Assembly (NCBI GenBank): GCA_950295325.1
Contig: OX485804.1
Location: 21,512,001-21,576,000 of the forward strand
DNA: 64,000 nucleotides
Direction of reading: 5' to 3'
Source of the DNA: Polytrichum commune
Lineage: Eukaryota > Streptophyta > Polytrichopsida > Polytrichales > Polytrichaceae
Shown: positions 1 through 13,321 of the stretch, piece by piece
Layout: every line of letters starts with the position of its first letter
How positions within the stretch are numbered: the stretch's first letter is position 1
The notes under the pieces: generated by a model
Told to the model about the DNA's origin: nothing
Databases searched by the model: none
The model's input: the letters and a program-made list of their open reading frames with translations, nothing else
Made by a program: the position numbers and the translations under genes

Positions 1-2330
1 TTGGTTGTTGCAAAGACGAGTGCATACAACCTGCCGTCGTTTCAGTAGATGTGGTTGTAAAGTAGATGGCTGAAATGGCTGAGAAAACTTTCAGTGATCA
101 CTGTGTGTGAGGCAAACTTGGACTTTTTACATGTCAAAAGTGTGTGACTTCGAAGGCCTCAAAGAAAAATGAAGGGAGCAGCAGATTTTCAACTCTCAAT
201 GTGCGTATCCCTTGATGGCTACCTCCATAACTGACAAGCTTCGGGATGCTTTGTTTTCAAGGTCTTGAACGGGGTGTTTCAGGCACTTGGAGGATTGGAT
301 ACTAAGATGTTGGCAATTGCAGGCCAGTTGACGGAGCCAGTTGCGGTTGCATGTGGTTACGGCGATCTCGAGGAGACAAAGACAAGTGCGTCGTGCAGGT
401 CTGTCAATTCTTGTGAAGTTTCTAGCATTTTCTGGTGTCTTGTATTTGAAACAGACCAGTTGCATTCCAGAGTGGACTAGGGTCTATGGTTCGTGACGCA
501 CTTCAACTAATGAGTGATTATCAATATCGCTTCTCCAACATTGCTACAAATCATCTATAGCAGGAAAAAGCTGGGATTGTGTTGAGATGGGGCTCAGTGA
601 TTGGATTTTCATCTCCCGGGTGCAACCCCTGGCAACAAGTTGCATCTGAGCGTTGATGCGGGTTCCGCCCGGGACGAATAGAAGAAACAACAAGTTTATG
701 TATAGTTTGTGATTTTGTGATGTGAGCGAGGTCTTTGGATTCATAGATATGAGTGGAACCATGAGAGAGTGATTTGGAAAATGTAAGAATGACAAGAGTC
801 CTATCACTAGGAGATTAGAGTATTTGAGACAGGTGATCAACCATGTCAGCCTCGAATGAGAACAGTTCTCATCTTGGCCTTAGTTCTCTTCTTGTTTTCG
901 TTATATGATTTAGCAGGCCCTGATGTTAGTTTGAAGTGGCTTACTGAGGTTCACTCCAACAACAAAGCCATACAAGATATGTCTGGCAGGTGTGACATCC
1001 CACATCCTCACAAAGTACTGGAGTTTCCATGGGATGATTGGAAGGGAATTGTAATCATTCTGAAAGAATTCCAGTTCATGGTGATGAGAGATGCATAGAA
1101 AGCAACAAACGGGTCACTGTTCTTCTGGTGTATTGACAATCAGGCAGGCATCTGTTTGATGCAGATTACTCCACCTCAAGGGAAATGAAGATTCACAAGT
1201 TACTAAGGAGATTTAGTGTTTTCTTGTCACGAAGATACAAAATATTCCACAAGGTACTTACCTTCCCCACTTTGGTGCAGTAGTTGTGTTCCTTAACAAT
1301 GATAGTTTAATCATTAACGTTTTGCAAAAATCCATGTGCATGGTATTCAGTCTTGACGCAAGCCAAAAGCACACATTGGTACAAGTTAGACTTGACAATG
1401 TTAGGGTTTTGTGGATGTGTCATCCAGCTACTGCATAAGAACCTGAGGAGTTCGGTGGTTGAATGCCGAAGATTTTCAAGCCTGAAACAAATGCATTCCT
1501 CGGCAGGGTGGACCTTCACCATGATTAGTCCACAACAAAGGTTTTGTCCAATTCATGGATTGCACATCAGGCCTGGGGTTGGCGACCACTGGGATTGAAA
1601 ATGTGTTGATTTTGCTACTCTTTAATCACTGTGAGCTTCAACAAGTGAGCCAAACATAGCTTACTGCTTCATCTCTTACTTATCACAGGCAAGATGAAGT
1701 AGTAAAAGTATCACCATTTTCATCACTGGCAATACCCCTGTGCCTTCGGTTAAAAATGTGGAGCCGGGGAGCATATTGAGATAGATCTATCGGCTGTATT
1801 CCTGTATTGAAGTCGTACATTTGATGACTTATAGAGTGTGAGTGGATTTGGAAAGTTTTTGGACAACGCTATTTCAATGAAAGTTGTTTTCATGCAGCTT
1901 CTCCGCTTCATGTCTCAAAACCAACATTTCCAGTGGTTGTCAACATTTCCTTCTAGTGTTTGGGATTCATGTTGCAACACTCACTTCAACAGGCTTCAAG
2001 TTAAGGATTTTGCTTGCCAATGGGCCCCTCGCCCTTTGGGGGGGGGGGGGGCAGTAGTCATGAAAACGTGAAAACACTGGCACTAGATCCATAAACAAGA
2101 AACAAACATATGATGAAATCTGGTAGATTTCATGACTAAGTTGATCTACCAAAAAGTACCATTCATTTCAGCAATGTATTTTTTTATCCAAGCCTACACC
2201 AAGAATGTAACTTTCTGTTCTAATTCCTGGGGCACTTTTCAATGTAACCACGGCACCTCAGATTCTTGCCTGCTGAATTGTTAACCTTTTCTTCTCAGAG
2301 AGCACCCCACGGGCTCTCTCTCAAAAAGAG
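1..2330. other. Unassigned stretch with broken coding-like frames
   Basis: I see no complete gene here. Several short open frames occur on both strands. The one at 856-1098 (+) starts with a hydrophobic run that looks like a signal peptide but then shows no family motif. Stops are scattered in every frame and no splice pair joins the pieces convincingly. A G run lies at about 2039-2050. It could be an old pseudogene or retroelement, but I cannot name one. Confidence 0.3.
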
Positions 2331-3140
2331 GAGCCATCGTGGAGCCAATTCATGTTTCCATCCAGGGCTCCACACGGCTTGAAGACCAGATATATAGGTG
2401 CAAGTCTCGTACAATTTCGTTTAAATTGCAAGGAGAACACTGCTTCAAAATTTTTTTGAAGCTTGTAAAAAGTTACTTACTAGACTTGGAGAAGGAAGAC
2501 ATTTTTATACCTAAGATGTTGCCCATTGCGAGGATCAACCATCTTTAGTAGTGTGGGCAACACCACAACCCAAAAATATTACAAAATTTGACATTTGAGC
2601 TCATTGTGAGTGACACTCATCATCAATCAATGAACTTTGACCACCTCTAAAATAAGAATATGACCTCCAAATTTTGAATTTCATAATTTATATGTGTGTA
2701 TTCTAAATACATACATTTGGATCTATTTATATCAAACATGCTCATTTACCATGTCATCCAAATTTAGGAAATTGGAGTTTTCACTAACTGCCCCAACATG
2801 GGAACTTCAACTTTGTGACTCACCTTCTCAAATTTTGTTGAAACAAAGAGAGTTTCCTTCCAAGATCTTTAATATGGAGTTGGTTTCCACATACAAATGG
2901 CCGAACATTATATATGTTGGTCATAGTGGGCTGAATTTTCCCTCAACATCAAGATGTATGAAATTTTTTAAGCTCATCGGGATGCACCCTCTAGCAAGTA
3001 TAAAGGATTAAAACACAAATTCTCTATCCTTTTTTTTTCCATTTATTTTTTCTCCATTGCATGAATGAAGTACAAGCCAAGCAAATGACCTACCAAGAAC
3101 GCTTCATGCAATTGCCCTTAGAGAAAAGGCAACCAAAAGC
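2331..3140. other. No recognisable feature
   Basis: AT-rich sequence. The open frame at 2694-3011 (+) has no recognisable domain and no paralogue in the window. I see nothing that supports a gene. Confidence 0.3.
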
Positions 3141-3144
3141 TCTG

Positions 3145-3385
3145 ATTTGAGTATACTTGGATTTATTCATGAATTTTGGACAATTCCAACCACCGACATG
3201 ACATACATTAGATCACAAAAGTACAGAATTATGGTGATTGGTGAACATGAAATACAAACATTTAAAGTTGTGATTGTTATGTTATTGCTTTTGATGTTGT
3301 CATGTGATGTTTTGGTCCTCACAAGTGCACATCCCATATTATCTATGGACAAGTGCTTAGTCCAAAACATACTTACATGTCAGTT
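3145..3385 (+). repeat. Dispersed repeat Rep-E, copy 1
   Basis: This segment matches 41965-42215 on the same strand over about 240 bp without large gaps. Shared blocks include ATGAATTTTGG, GGTGAACATGAAAT and CACAAGTGCACAT. Both copies are open in the same frame, giving related peptides (HEFWxIPT.., GEHExQTF.., TSAH), but differences fall freely at amino-acid-changing positions. I therefore read it as a fragment of an interspersed repeat that happens to stay open. A short third piece lies near 36525-36560. Confidence 0.6.
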
Positions 3386-3389
3386 CAAA

Positions 3390-4630
3390 CCAACAAGGTT
3401 GCATGCATCACCAAATTGAAGGCTGAGGTGCTATACATCACTGAGGAGTTCATGGTATCTACACAAACTCATCCACTACGAAGGTGTAAACACAATAGTG
3501 AATTACATTATATCATCTAAATAGTTATTTTGAAACAATTTGGCTTTGAAAACAAAATAAAAAACCTCAATGGAGGCCAATGGGATCAAACTAGAAAGAA
3601 CCAGCCCTCAATCTCGTAAAAAAACTTTTTATATTGGAACCCCTTCATCCACGATGAATGAGTTTACACAGATGCCACAATTCCCAACCCTATATACACC
3701 AAAAGCATACACCTCGATGAGCTTGAATCAAAGAAAACAGTTACAGATGGATACACATACATACATGATGTTGCACATTCTAAATTCTTCCAATTCCTGC
3801 ATGAGGCAGTGAATCATGCTTGGGCTTCTAAATGTACAATCAAGAGCATGATTGCTTCATCAATGTATATATGTGCAACATGACATGAGCAGATCCAGGT
3901 AAATCCCAAACATGTACGTTTGATCCAAGGAATTCCCCACCTGCTCCCAGGTCCACATAATGACGCACGGCTCTCCACAGCAAACATGGCATGTCTACGT
4001 GCCCAGCATTAACTCACTCACTCCCAGTTGTACACAGAATTGTACCATTCGAAGCCTCCCTTGCCCACAACTAACTACAAGCCCCGGCGGGGCTAACTAA
4101 CTCAGTTAACTCACTCACTCCATGCCTCTTCATAGTGAAGTTTTGTGTTTTTGCTTCCCTATGCTAATTTTCTACATAAGATCTTGTTCTCTCAATGAAC
4201 TTGGCCTTGTTGCGAAAAACGCGAGAAGACGAATCCAATGATATCTTATATGACATAGTTAACCTTTGCAATATAATAAGAATGAAGAAATTCATTATGC
4301 ATGGGTTAATAAGGGTGCTCAAAGCCTTCTTGAATAAGAACAAGCTTTTTTTTATATGTTAGTATTACCTTATTTTACATTTGGTAGTCTTATGATAGCA
4401 CTATCACGCTTTCTTACAAACTTATCCTAAATTATCAAAGCCTTATTTTGCCGATGATCCATGCTTGTTGTTAGGTGTTGGTGTTCCCCAAGCTCTAATT
4501 TGTGATCAACAACTCCCCCCCCCCCCCCCCCCAAAAAAAAAAAACCAAAACCAAATGAGGCTTAAATTGAGTCTTCATCCCAATGGAATGAAGGCAACGT
4601 ATATAGGTGATACAAACTTTGTTCTTAAGG
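3390..4630. other. Unassigned, with a C18-A12 homopolymer tract
   Basis: No gene seen. The region around 3960-4140 is a degenerate run of AACTAACTCACTCACTCC-like words. A tract of 18 C followed by 12 A lies at 4515-4544. Nothing else is supported. Confidence 0.4.
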
Positions 4631-4639
4631 GATAGGATA

Positions 4640-4900
4640 CTATTATAGATGGCCAGGGCTAGGCACACACCTCTTGGAGGTAGGCCCCCAACACTATTTA
4701 CCCAAGGTGAAAATACAATCCATTACATTTAGCTTGTCTACGTTGTTTTTTAATTGATGTAATCTTGGAATTAGGAGCAGAAGCCCCAAATTAGTCTAGA
4801 GGGACCCACTTGAGATGAATTAACCACAAAATTATGGGGGTCATGTTTTTACTAAGAGCCCTAAACTTGGGAATATTGTTGGGGTCCAACTTCCAAAGGT
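4640..4900 (+). repeat. Dispersed repeat Rep-D, copy 1
   Basis: The first half (GGCTAGGCACACACCTCTT..TAGGCCCCCAACACTATT) and the second half (CCACTTGAGATGAATTAACC..GGGGGTCATG) recur in the same order at 28640-29095. The first half recurs again near 57550-57620 and a weaker match to the second half lies at 42795-42960. It is an interspersed repeat of unknown class. Confidence 0.6.
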
Positions 4901-6689
4901 GGGCATCTAGCCTTGGCCGCCAAAGACGTATTGTCAAATCAACAAAACGATCAACATTTCCATGTTTGAAAATATTCCCCCATTCAAGAATACTTATAGT
5001 TTCAAAAAGTTGAAGTCTAGATGTCTCTTGTATTATTATACATCTCCATAATTCCCAACTTTAGAGTTGAAGCATCTTCAACCTCACTTACCTTTTGGTA
5101 TGATATAAGCGGCACGAAACTCATGACATCACTCAGTTGATGAGATGTGTTCATGGGCTCCATAGTATATTTGAGAATTAATCCTCTTGATGCCGGATTC
5201 CCAGTGCTTCAGACTGAATTTGAAGTCAGGACAGTTGAACACACTTCATCAACTGAAAAATGTTATGCTACCAACAATGCTAAAAAAATGTAGTTAGCAT
5301 CAAATTAATATTGTCAAACACTTGTATAACCAAGTATGATATTTTGCTTCCCAATTTACAATTCCAGCATAAGTCCAGATTCAAAATGGGGCTTAAAACC
5401 GGATTTTCGGGTGCAATACTTTATAGTTTTAGTAGCTACTAGTCACTTTACTTTAAACGGCACTTGCTTCCACACATCTACTTTGGTTCCATCAGTGGAG
5501 TACACTTTGCGCCTTCCTTACCAACCACGTCTTGTAGAAGGGTGTGACAATAGGGAACGGCTGATGTTGTGGATGGAAATGGACATTATAGGTTAAAGCA
5601 TCATGCCGTGAGCATGCCTCACATTCCACCATTGGGCCCAGCACTATAGATGAAGCAACACGCCTCACATCGACTCATGACAACACCTTTAGTCTTCTAA
5701 GAAATTTTGAGAACTCATCATCTTTAATGATCAACAATTGTATTTTATTCTTCATAACATTATATGTGAAACATCCTTGAAGCATATTGCTAAACTAGCC
5801 TCATTTTATGTCTCAATATGGACAAATGGATTTATTACTCAATGAGAATTGTTATATCTTCAAGACATAGAAACATTTAGTTTGCAATTCTCTAGTTTAT
5901 GACTTTGCACCATAATAAAACTTTATGTATTCAGCAATATGTATGTTGACCTTCTCCCCCCCCCCTTTTCCGACACAAGAGGGAATTATCACATATGAGA
6001 GCACCTAATGATCTAACATAAAAAGTTGACTCCCTATAGGATTGTATCCAATTCATCTCTTGCTATCAAATGAAGCGAGAAAAGTAGTATTTGGGTTGCA
6101 TTCTATTTTAGGGCTTCTATGTTACATGAATGGGAGGTATGTTCATACACATATGATGAGAAGGAATTAATACATAATATGAATGTACCTTGCATTCATC
6201 CAACGAAAACATCTTAAAATAGTATGTAGGTAAAGGATTGCAAACCCACACTACTAATGGTTGAATAAGCAGTTTAGCTACAATTGTGTCTAGCACCACA
6301 TAACCTTCAAATATTAGAAAATCCATTTTGAAAATGTTCCCTTAAATTTATTATACTTATACACTAATTCTTGAATAAGCGTAATCTTGCTAATTTAGAG
6401 AATGAATGAAAATATTTTTATAGATCAAACCAAAGAAAAGAGAAATCTTAACCAACAGGTCCACCATAAACCCATATTTTTCAAGCCCTTAGGTGATCCA
6501 TATGGTCCTGATATAAGTTCCTAGTTTCTACCATGGAGAGTATGATTAAATCTTGTCCCCTATAAACATGTTATTTATTAAACATAATTTAATTCCAACA
6601 AACTAATTAAGAGTCTCTTACCTTGATTTCTTACCTTGACTTAGGTGTTAATTTGGCTACCCACCACAAGGGGGAGAATGGAACTATGA
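4901..6689. other. No recognisable feature
   Basis: AT-rich noncoding-looking sequence. Open frames at 5336-5596 (+) and 6117-6326 (-) show no family motif, splice context or paralogue. A C run lies at about 5957-5966. Confidence 0.3.
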
Positions 6690-6905
6690 TGGGGGAGAAC
6701 TGGCAATTAGTTACAGATGAACCGGTTGAGTTTGAAAAATAACTTGTTGAAGTTCAAGACTGCTGGAAAATTACCGATCATTTTAGAGGAATCTATAGAA
6801 TATACCCCAAATTCATAAAGGAAAACCAGAGGATGCCAACATGTAACCGGTTGGACTTGCAAACACTAGGATCTCAACCGGTTATGCCCAAAATCTCCCC
6901 CATCA
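6690..6905 (+). repeat. Dispersed repeat Rep-A (AACCGGTT repeat), copy 1
   Basis: A repeat of about 210 bp found four times in the window: here, 29983-30492 (interrupted), 43335-43490 (truncated) and 51904-52657 (interrupted). It begins GGGAGAAC..GTTACAGATGAACCGG and ends ACACTAGGATCTCAACCGG..CCCAAAATCTCCCC. The AACCGG / CCGGTT word occurs three times in this copy. No ORF and no terminal repeats are seen, so its class is unknown. Confidence 0.75.
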
Positions 6906-6979
6906 CTAGAGCAAAAACACTGTTTGAATTGTAGAGCCTATACTCACCCAATGTTCCACAGTAAGGTAGTCCACTTTTT

Positions 6980-9900
6980 GTCCATGAATACCAAAAGTTC
7001 GAGATCCACAAGGAAGGTACCTTTGAACATTCGAGATTCAGTAACTTTTGCTATTTGACCAGAGCCGTAAAACCATGAAGATGTCAACCCTCTGCTTCCA
7101 CGTAACTCCGATAGCCACGTGTAGGAAGTTAGGTAAAGTTTGTCTTCAATCTCCCTGACTGTACCAACAAATTAAAGGCTTAGATTCCCAAAATTCGCAC
7201 AAACTTAACGACAATGTACCGACATGTTCCCGCCTATTGGATATCCCGGTTCCGCTGGCTTCTAGTAATTCATGAGGCCTTTCTTCCTGCCCCTTCTTCA
7301 CCTTGAAGGCATTGCTTGGTTTCTACTGTATCCTCACAGAGTCTGTAGACTTGCCATAAACTTGTCAACTTCCTTCCACAAGAGCTCAGATTGCAACCTC
7401 TCTCTATCTGTCTTTCCAAATCTCTCTGCAATGGCGGCGTCATCCTCAATGGGCTCCTCATCCCCAAGCAGCAGTGCTGAGACTTTCTCAAGTTTGCAGT
7501 TTCACGTGTCAATTAGCAGTGGGGAGAACAGCCTTGACCCAAAGACTGGCCGTCCCAACTCCGTGAAAGTTTTTCAACAACCTCCCCGGGTGCGGATCGT
7601 GGGATTTAAAGTCCGCGTACCTACAACCAGGAGAAGCCCTGTATGTGTCTACTCACACTGTTATGCTTCAAGTTCAGATGGTTGAAAATTTCTTTGCACA
7701 TAGAACAATGGTGTCTGAAATCCTTCACTTGCACTCAGGGATGTAACCCAAGAGATTGTGTAAAGTGTAGCATAATAGTTGAAGAGATGAAGTAGTTGAA
7801 TGCTTACAGGTAGAAATTTTTCATGTTTACAATAGTGTCACAGATAGATTGGAGGGTTGGGTATCTTGTGGACTTTCTATGGTTTTCCTTGCAATGTTCT
7901 TTAATGATGAGAACTTTGCAAAACAATTTCCTTTTGCTCATGTCAGCCTTCTGTGTATTTATTTCACTTGACATGTAAATGCCACAGCTTGGCATTTTAT
8001 TCTCACTTCCAGATAGAAATGTTGGTTGGTTGGTTGGTTATCTCAATTGACACCATTTCTGACTTCAATTGTGTAGGTGCCACCAGCCTTACTGCGGCGA
8101 CCTGGTCTTTGCATCAGAGGGCCTTTGGGCATGCCCGTGCCCATTCATCCCATTGAGAAACTGATGAAGCCACCCCGTGTGAGAAGTCTCCTTACGGAAG
8201 CTCTTCGTGGCCAGTACAGTTACCCAGAACCTCCTTTTTCGGGTCCTCTCTGGCCTCAGTACCAAGGCCTGCAGATTTGCAGGACATGGATTTAACTTAT
8301 TCTCCCAAGCAGGCATGCGTGCCGCCACTCCGACTCCCAATACAGATAATGTTACAGTTGATGATTGGCACGATTACCCATGATTTGGAAAGAATCTCAC
8401 CTAAATTAGGGGAGCTACTTCCAGCTGTAGGTATGGCTGCCAGAGCTAGAGTCTTGGAGTAAGTGGGATGGTCGCTTATATGGATAATTGGATGGAGTGC
8501 ACAGGGGCTACTGTAGTGGAGAAAGAATCTTTATAACCAGTAATCAGAATATTAGCCCAATAGTCAGAACAGTAACTTATCACCAAGCCTGGGTATGGAC
8601 CGGAGCTCTTTTTGGTTAGAAGTTTGTAGCTACAGAGTATATCACATATGTCAGTCCACGAAGAATGACACACCATTAAACTATACCAGTAGGGTTCGTG
8701 TTTCCGTGCAAGAGGAATTACCATTTCCAGGAATTGAAGTAGTACTGCCAGGGCTTGTGATATCAATGGATGCAAATACAGGTTACTCTAAGAGAGTTTT
8801 TGTTTTTGTTTTTGTATCCAGATGTCACACAATAGCTAAGATAATGCACTGGTCCAACCTGCGCAGTTTTTTCTATCTGTAAGTTCTAGCTTCCAAGCTT
8901 GGAACACACAGGATGCATATGGGTACAAAACTTCATTGATTGACTTGGTGAGCACCTCTCTCATAATTTGCAATTACATGGGTAGTTGTTGCACTCTGTC
9001 TACTTAATTGTTTTGTAATGAAAGTGCTTGACTTGTAGAATAGACTGCTTGGACAAAATGTGCATGTTCAACAGTTAGCACCAGCAGGGACATTGTGGTT
9101 GAGATGTCCCACATAATTTTTCCTGCTCACACTAGGACGAATTTCTTCTATGCACTCTACAAAGCACTTCAGGCACAGTAAGTATAGAGTCTATTCTCCA
9201 TCTATTGGAATGTATCAATTGAAGGATGGTATTCACAATATAAGAGAGGTTAGGCCAGTTATGAATAACTGTTCTCCATCTCAAGAAGAGATCTGAACAG
9301 TTCTTGTGATTCATTTCACATTCCTAAATGACTAAGTATACCATATTGATATTTTTGCATCATTTGCTATGGCTTTGTGAGCCACTTATGCACTGTTCGT
9401 CCAATTGTTGCATGCGGTAAGCTTAGAGCTCACACTTTAACTGCCTTTAAAGCTATTTATTTTCTTATTGAATCATATGGGTGCATATGGGTGCTGCACT
9501 TCCTTCATTGCAAAATGCTCTTACTTGCAGGATATTTTGTTGGGTTGGCCAAAACTCTTGATTTTTAGCCGAATGTTTGTGTTAACCTTATGATCAGAAG
9601 ATCATCCATAGCCTATAGGGCTTTTGGGTCTGTGATGTGTAACCTCTAGAAATGTGAGGTTCGCGTCAATTCTTGGATGTCCACACAGTGTGCCATATTA
9701 AGTATGAATCAGAGTAATTCCCTACAGTTTTGCTATTGCCTCTTTGTAAATTTATTCTGAAAACCCACTTGTAGTGCCAAATATGATTTAAGAGAAGAGA
9801 CACAAGAGATATCTTTGTTGATCAGCTTGCAGTATATGTTTTTGTAGGGGTGTTGTATCCAAATATTAAGAAGAGGGTTAACTGGACTTAGTTTCTTTGA

Positions 9901-10250
9901 ATCTACATACTGGTGAGAATTCATAGAATTTTAAACCACATCTTTTGAAAATGTAAGAAGATATATGAGAGATGAGTGTTGGAAGCCCTCTATCATCTAA
10001 GGATACATTTCTCTTTGATTTGAAGCTTAGAACAGCCCCTGAGCATGGAGCTCTTTGTGTTCTTGAATACCAATGAACTAAGATTTGGTGTCTTCCTAGC
10101 TTGGTCTGCAATTTCATCGGCATAGCTGTGAGAAATGATTCTTGCTGAGAAAAATAAATTCATCAGTGTTGAGAAGGAAGTCATGGCAAGCCAAATCTAA
10201 GTCCTCCATACCCCAGTCCTCTTTGTGGAGTCATTAAGCTATTTGTATAA
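6980..10250 (+). repeat. Segmental duplication, copy 1 (carries gene 1)
   Basis: About 3.2 kb that matches 12930-16105 and then resumes at 22774-23000. Matches cover the 5' flank (7080-7430 with 13010-13320), both exons, the 436-bp intron, and the 3' flank (8500-8900 with 14290-14700; 9650-9715 with 16030-16100). The end of the block (10015-10150) aligns with 22785-22920, so the intervening 6.6 kb in copy 2 is an insertion. Gaps and many substitutions show that the duplication is old. Confidence 0.8.
7431..8295 (+). CDS. Two-exon gene, unrecognised 142-codon protein (paralogue 1)
   Basis: Exon 1 is 7431-7640 and exon 2 is 8077-8295, with a 436-bp intron bounded by GTATGTGT and TGTGTAG, giving 142 codons before TAA. 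I chose the ATG at 7431 because the paralogue has its ATG at the equivalent place and similarity falls off upstream. The protein starts Ser-rich. It then has a block shared with the paralogue (ENSLDP..NSV.VF, then VRIVGF), a basic stretch at the intron, and a conserved C-terminal half with RRPGLC, RGP.GMP.PI.PIE, TEALR, PEPP.SG.LWPQ and GLQIC.TW. No membrane segment or catalytic motif is visible. I do not recognise the family. Constraint on the exons, conserved splice sites and frame-keeping indels argue for a real protein. The long shared 5' flank may be 5' UTR and promoter. Confidence 0.75.
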
Positions 10251-12929
10251 TTTGTTTGACTGTAGATATGTATGGAATTCAAATTCTCCTTATAGGGTAG
10301 GTGTGCCTAAAAGCAACACTTTCAACGGTTTTCTTACTTTCAACAGGGCTACATAATTAGATAAATTCCAAAACATATTCTTTCACATCTGCAAACATAT
10401 GAAGAGTTCCGTTCAAAAAAACCAAAATCATGTGCCTCCTTTACAAATTTGCAAAGTTGCTTCGAGAAATACATAATATTATGGAGGTCACTATCTACTA
10501 GGGGGTTCTAAATTATGTTGGATTTTTTAGGTGAGAATGTCCACAAAATCAGTCTTGTAACCCGTGAGAGTCTTCTTTTCAATGAGGGTATCGTTTGTTA
10601 TTTGGTGAACTCTGAATCTTCTCCCACTGCCTCGTTGAGCGGATAGATCCTAGATTAGCCATTGTGATTGGCTGAAATGGTTGCTCTTCCCAAACCCTTT
10701 ATATGTACACCGCCATCAGGATTGGCCAAGTTGGAGCTTTTTGTCCTTAATGTTGCATATCATTAGTAGCTTCTAGCTTTGGTTGACTCAGTGCATCGTT
10801 GCACTCACCGGTTGACAGTTTTAAGCATTGTTGATAATACGGGATGTTTTAAAGTAAATATTTCTATTTGACATACATACCACTCACTTACACGTCAATC
10901 TCAAAACAAATTAAATATGATCTTAGCTTACAAATGTAAAGCTACAATGGATCAAGTACTCTTAGGGTCCACCCCTGCTTCCCAGTTAAAGCTTCAGGTA
11001 GAGTAAGTAACCACTTAAATTAGTTCTATTGTTCCTACACCACTAGTTAAGAGGATTAGCCAACATATGAGGTAGCTAACATACATGCATTGGGGGTGGA
11101 CTCTTCATACCACATATGTACAAACATGAGTGTAGAAAGGGGTATCATTTGAGGCATTACTGTACATCATATACATACAAGAGAAGTGTTGTTTTCCTCT
11201 AGTGTGTACATTTAAAAGGGCAAAATTTAAGAATTTAGGAGTTTAGGTAGATTTACAAAAGGGGGTTTAGAAAAACATTGACAGTTGATGTGTTGGTACC
11301 ATCCAATCAATTGTTTTCATCCATTATTGGCATGTGGTAATCATTCCCAATGACTTGTATATGTAACAAAGGCCTATTTATTTTATAATTTGTAATATGT
11401 ATTATATATGGTGGAGGCATTTATCACATTAACTCGAAAAAACTTAGTATAAATACACAAGACCATTTTCTAGCCTACTATTAGTACATATACAATTTCT
11501 TTCTTTCTCTATATGGGGTTTGATTTCACAGTCGCCCATGCATGTCATTTAGGCTTCCAATGAAGAGTCCACCCCCTAGTGCATAAATGAGAACTTTTAG
11601 TCTTACACTTGCACCATCTAGTTGAAATTTAGGTTCAAATAGAAGTTATCAAACCAAAACTAGCTAAGTTTCTGAACCTTAGTTTTGTTAAGAATTCCTA
11701 ACTCATCCATACTTCTAGTGCTAACTAACTTTCTACCACTGATTAGCCCAATATTTTTCTTGAATGCATGCCTCTCAAAATCTCACCTCTTCTCCATTTT
11801 GCTACAAGATGGACCACTCTATTTCTTACATCATCATAAATTAGAACATATTTTTATATCATTAAAATATTTTTAATTTAAAAATAATATAAAAATATCA
11901 TTTCCAATTTTCAAATTTAGATAAATAATATTATTTCAACATATCTAATCATGTTTAATTTTCTTAAATTTAATGATATTGAAGTCAAATGGCGTTGGCC
12001 ACAAAAATCATAATGTTCTTAATTAGTGTCACGTTCAAGATTTGGGCAAGTTGAGTAAAATTTGGTTGGTCAAGTTAAGTCCTCTCTCTTGAATTGGTCA
12101 ACCTTTGAATAGCCATAACTGGGAGGTGTGTGCGTAAGGTCAATCAGCTAGCATATTAGTTAGATGATTTTCACGAAGTCATATTGTTATTTGATTCTTC
12201 TCACTAGATGGTGCAGGTGTTTTGATCATGATTTTAGTTAGGTAGCATTTTGTTTAGCTAATCTTTAGTATCTCATAAATTAGATAAATCTCTTTAAAAC
12301 TAGGTGGTGTTGGTGGAACCTTAGAAGGCATCGATTAGAGCCACTACCTCCCTCCAATAATGTGTTGCAATTAAATAAGTTGGTTTTGAATGAAAATATT
12401 GCGTTGCATGAAATTGTTGTTGGAGAGTGTATGTATAAAATGGGCATGGATAGTTTGAGTTGGTTGAAGAGGAAAATTATGTTGGGCCTACCAATATAAC
12501 CAAGGTAAAGAGATATGGTATAAAGTTGACCCCCATAGATTTGTGGTTGAATCATCCCAAATGAATCCCCATAGAGCAATTCGGAACTTCTAATTATAAT
12601 CCTCGAATCAAATGAACTAAAAACTTACACACTACATTATAGTTGACTTTGTTGTCACCTTGGGTTATACTAGTGCAGACCACCACTGATGGTATATTAA
12701 TCAATAAATTGGTTATGTGTATCTCATAGAACCACATAATCTTCAAAAATAAAAATTCCCTGAAACGTTCCTCTACATAATAATTGTTTTGATAGATAAT
12801 TACTGAATGCCACCAAGTGCAACATTGAAGAAGGGTAAATCTTCTCTAGCAGGTTTACCATAAGACCCATACCTTTTAAGGCCTTTTAAGGCCCCCAGTG
12901 ACCCAAATATGGCCCCACGGCCACTACCA
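10251..12929. other. Spacer between duplicate copies, no gene seen
   Basis: AT-rich spacer. Around 11868-11970 it is almost pure AT. The open frames at 11685-11876 (+) and 12280-12579 (-) have no motifs. Apart from a possible TATA box at 11448 (listed separately) I see nothing supportable. Confidence 0.35.
11448..11455 (+). promoter_or_regulatory. Possible TATA box (TATAAATA)
   Basis: A consensus TATAAATA followed by a pyrimidine-rich stretch (TTTCTTTCTTTCTC near 11500). No convincing exon follows, so this may be a chance match or the remnant of a repeat promoter. Confidence 0.2.
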
Positions 12930-13321
12930 AAAGTTTGAGTTCCTTGACGTACGTGCAAACATCTAGAGGATCCTGACATCCCGTACAAACATAAAAATGG
13001 AAAAACTCTTCATCCACGTAACCCCGATAGACAAGTCTAGGAAGTTTGTCTTCAATCTCTTTGACCGTACCAACAAATGAATTCTTGGATTGCTAAAATA
13101 TGCACGAACTCAACAACAATCTACCGACATGGTTCCTGCCTAGTGTTGGATATTCCATTCAGCTTGTAACTCACGAGCCCTTCTCGCTGGCCCCCTTCAC
13201 CCTTCAGACGTTGCTTGGTTTCTACTGTATCTCACTCTGCATTTTGTCACCTTCTTCAAAAATTTGCCAACTTCCACCAAGAGTTCAGATTGCAAGGTCT
13301 GCGTTTCCAAATCTCTCCACA

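Noticed and set aside
856-1098. Signal-peptide-like 80-codon frame
   Set aside because: A hydrophobic start alone is weak evidence; no family, no second exon and no conservation visible.
3147-3419. Possible conserved gene shared with 41988-42227
   Set aside because: Many differences between the two copies change amino acids, so the similarity is that of a dispersed repeat rather than a selected protein.
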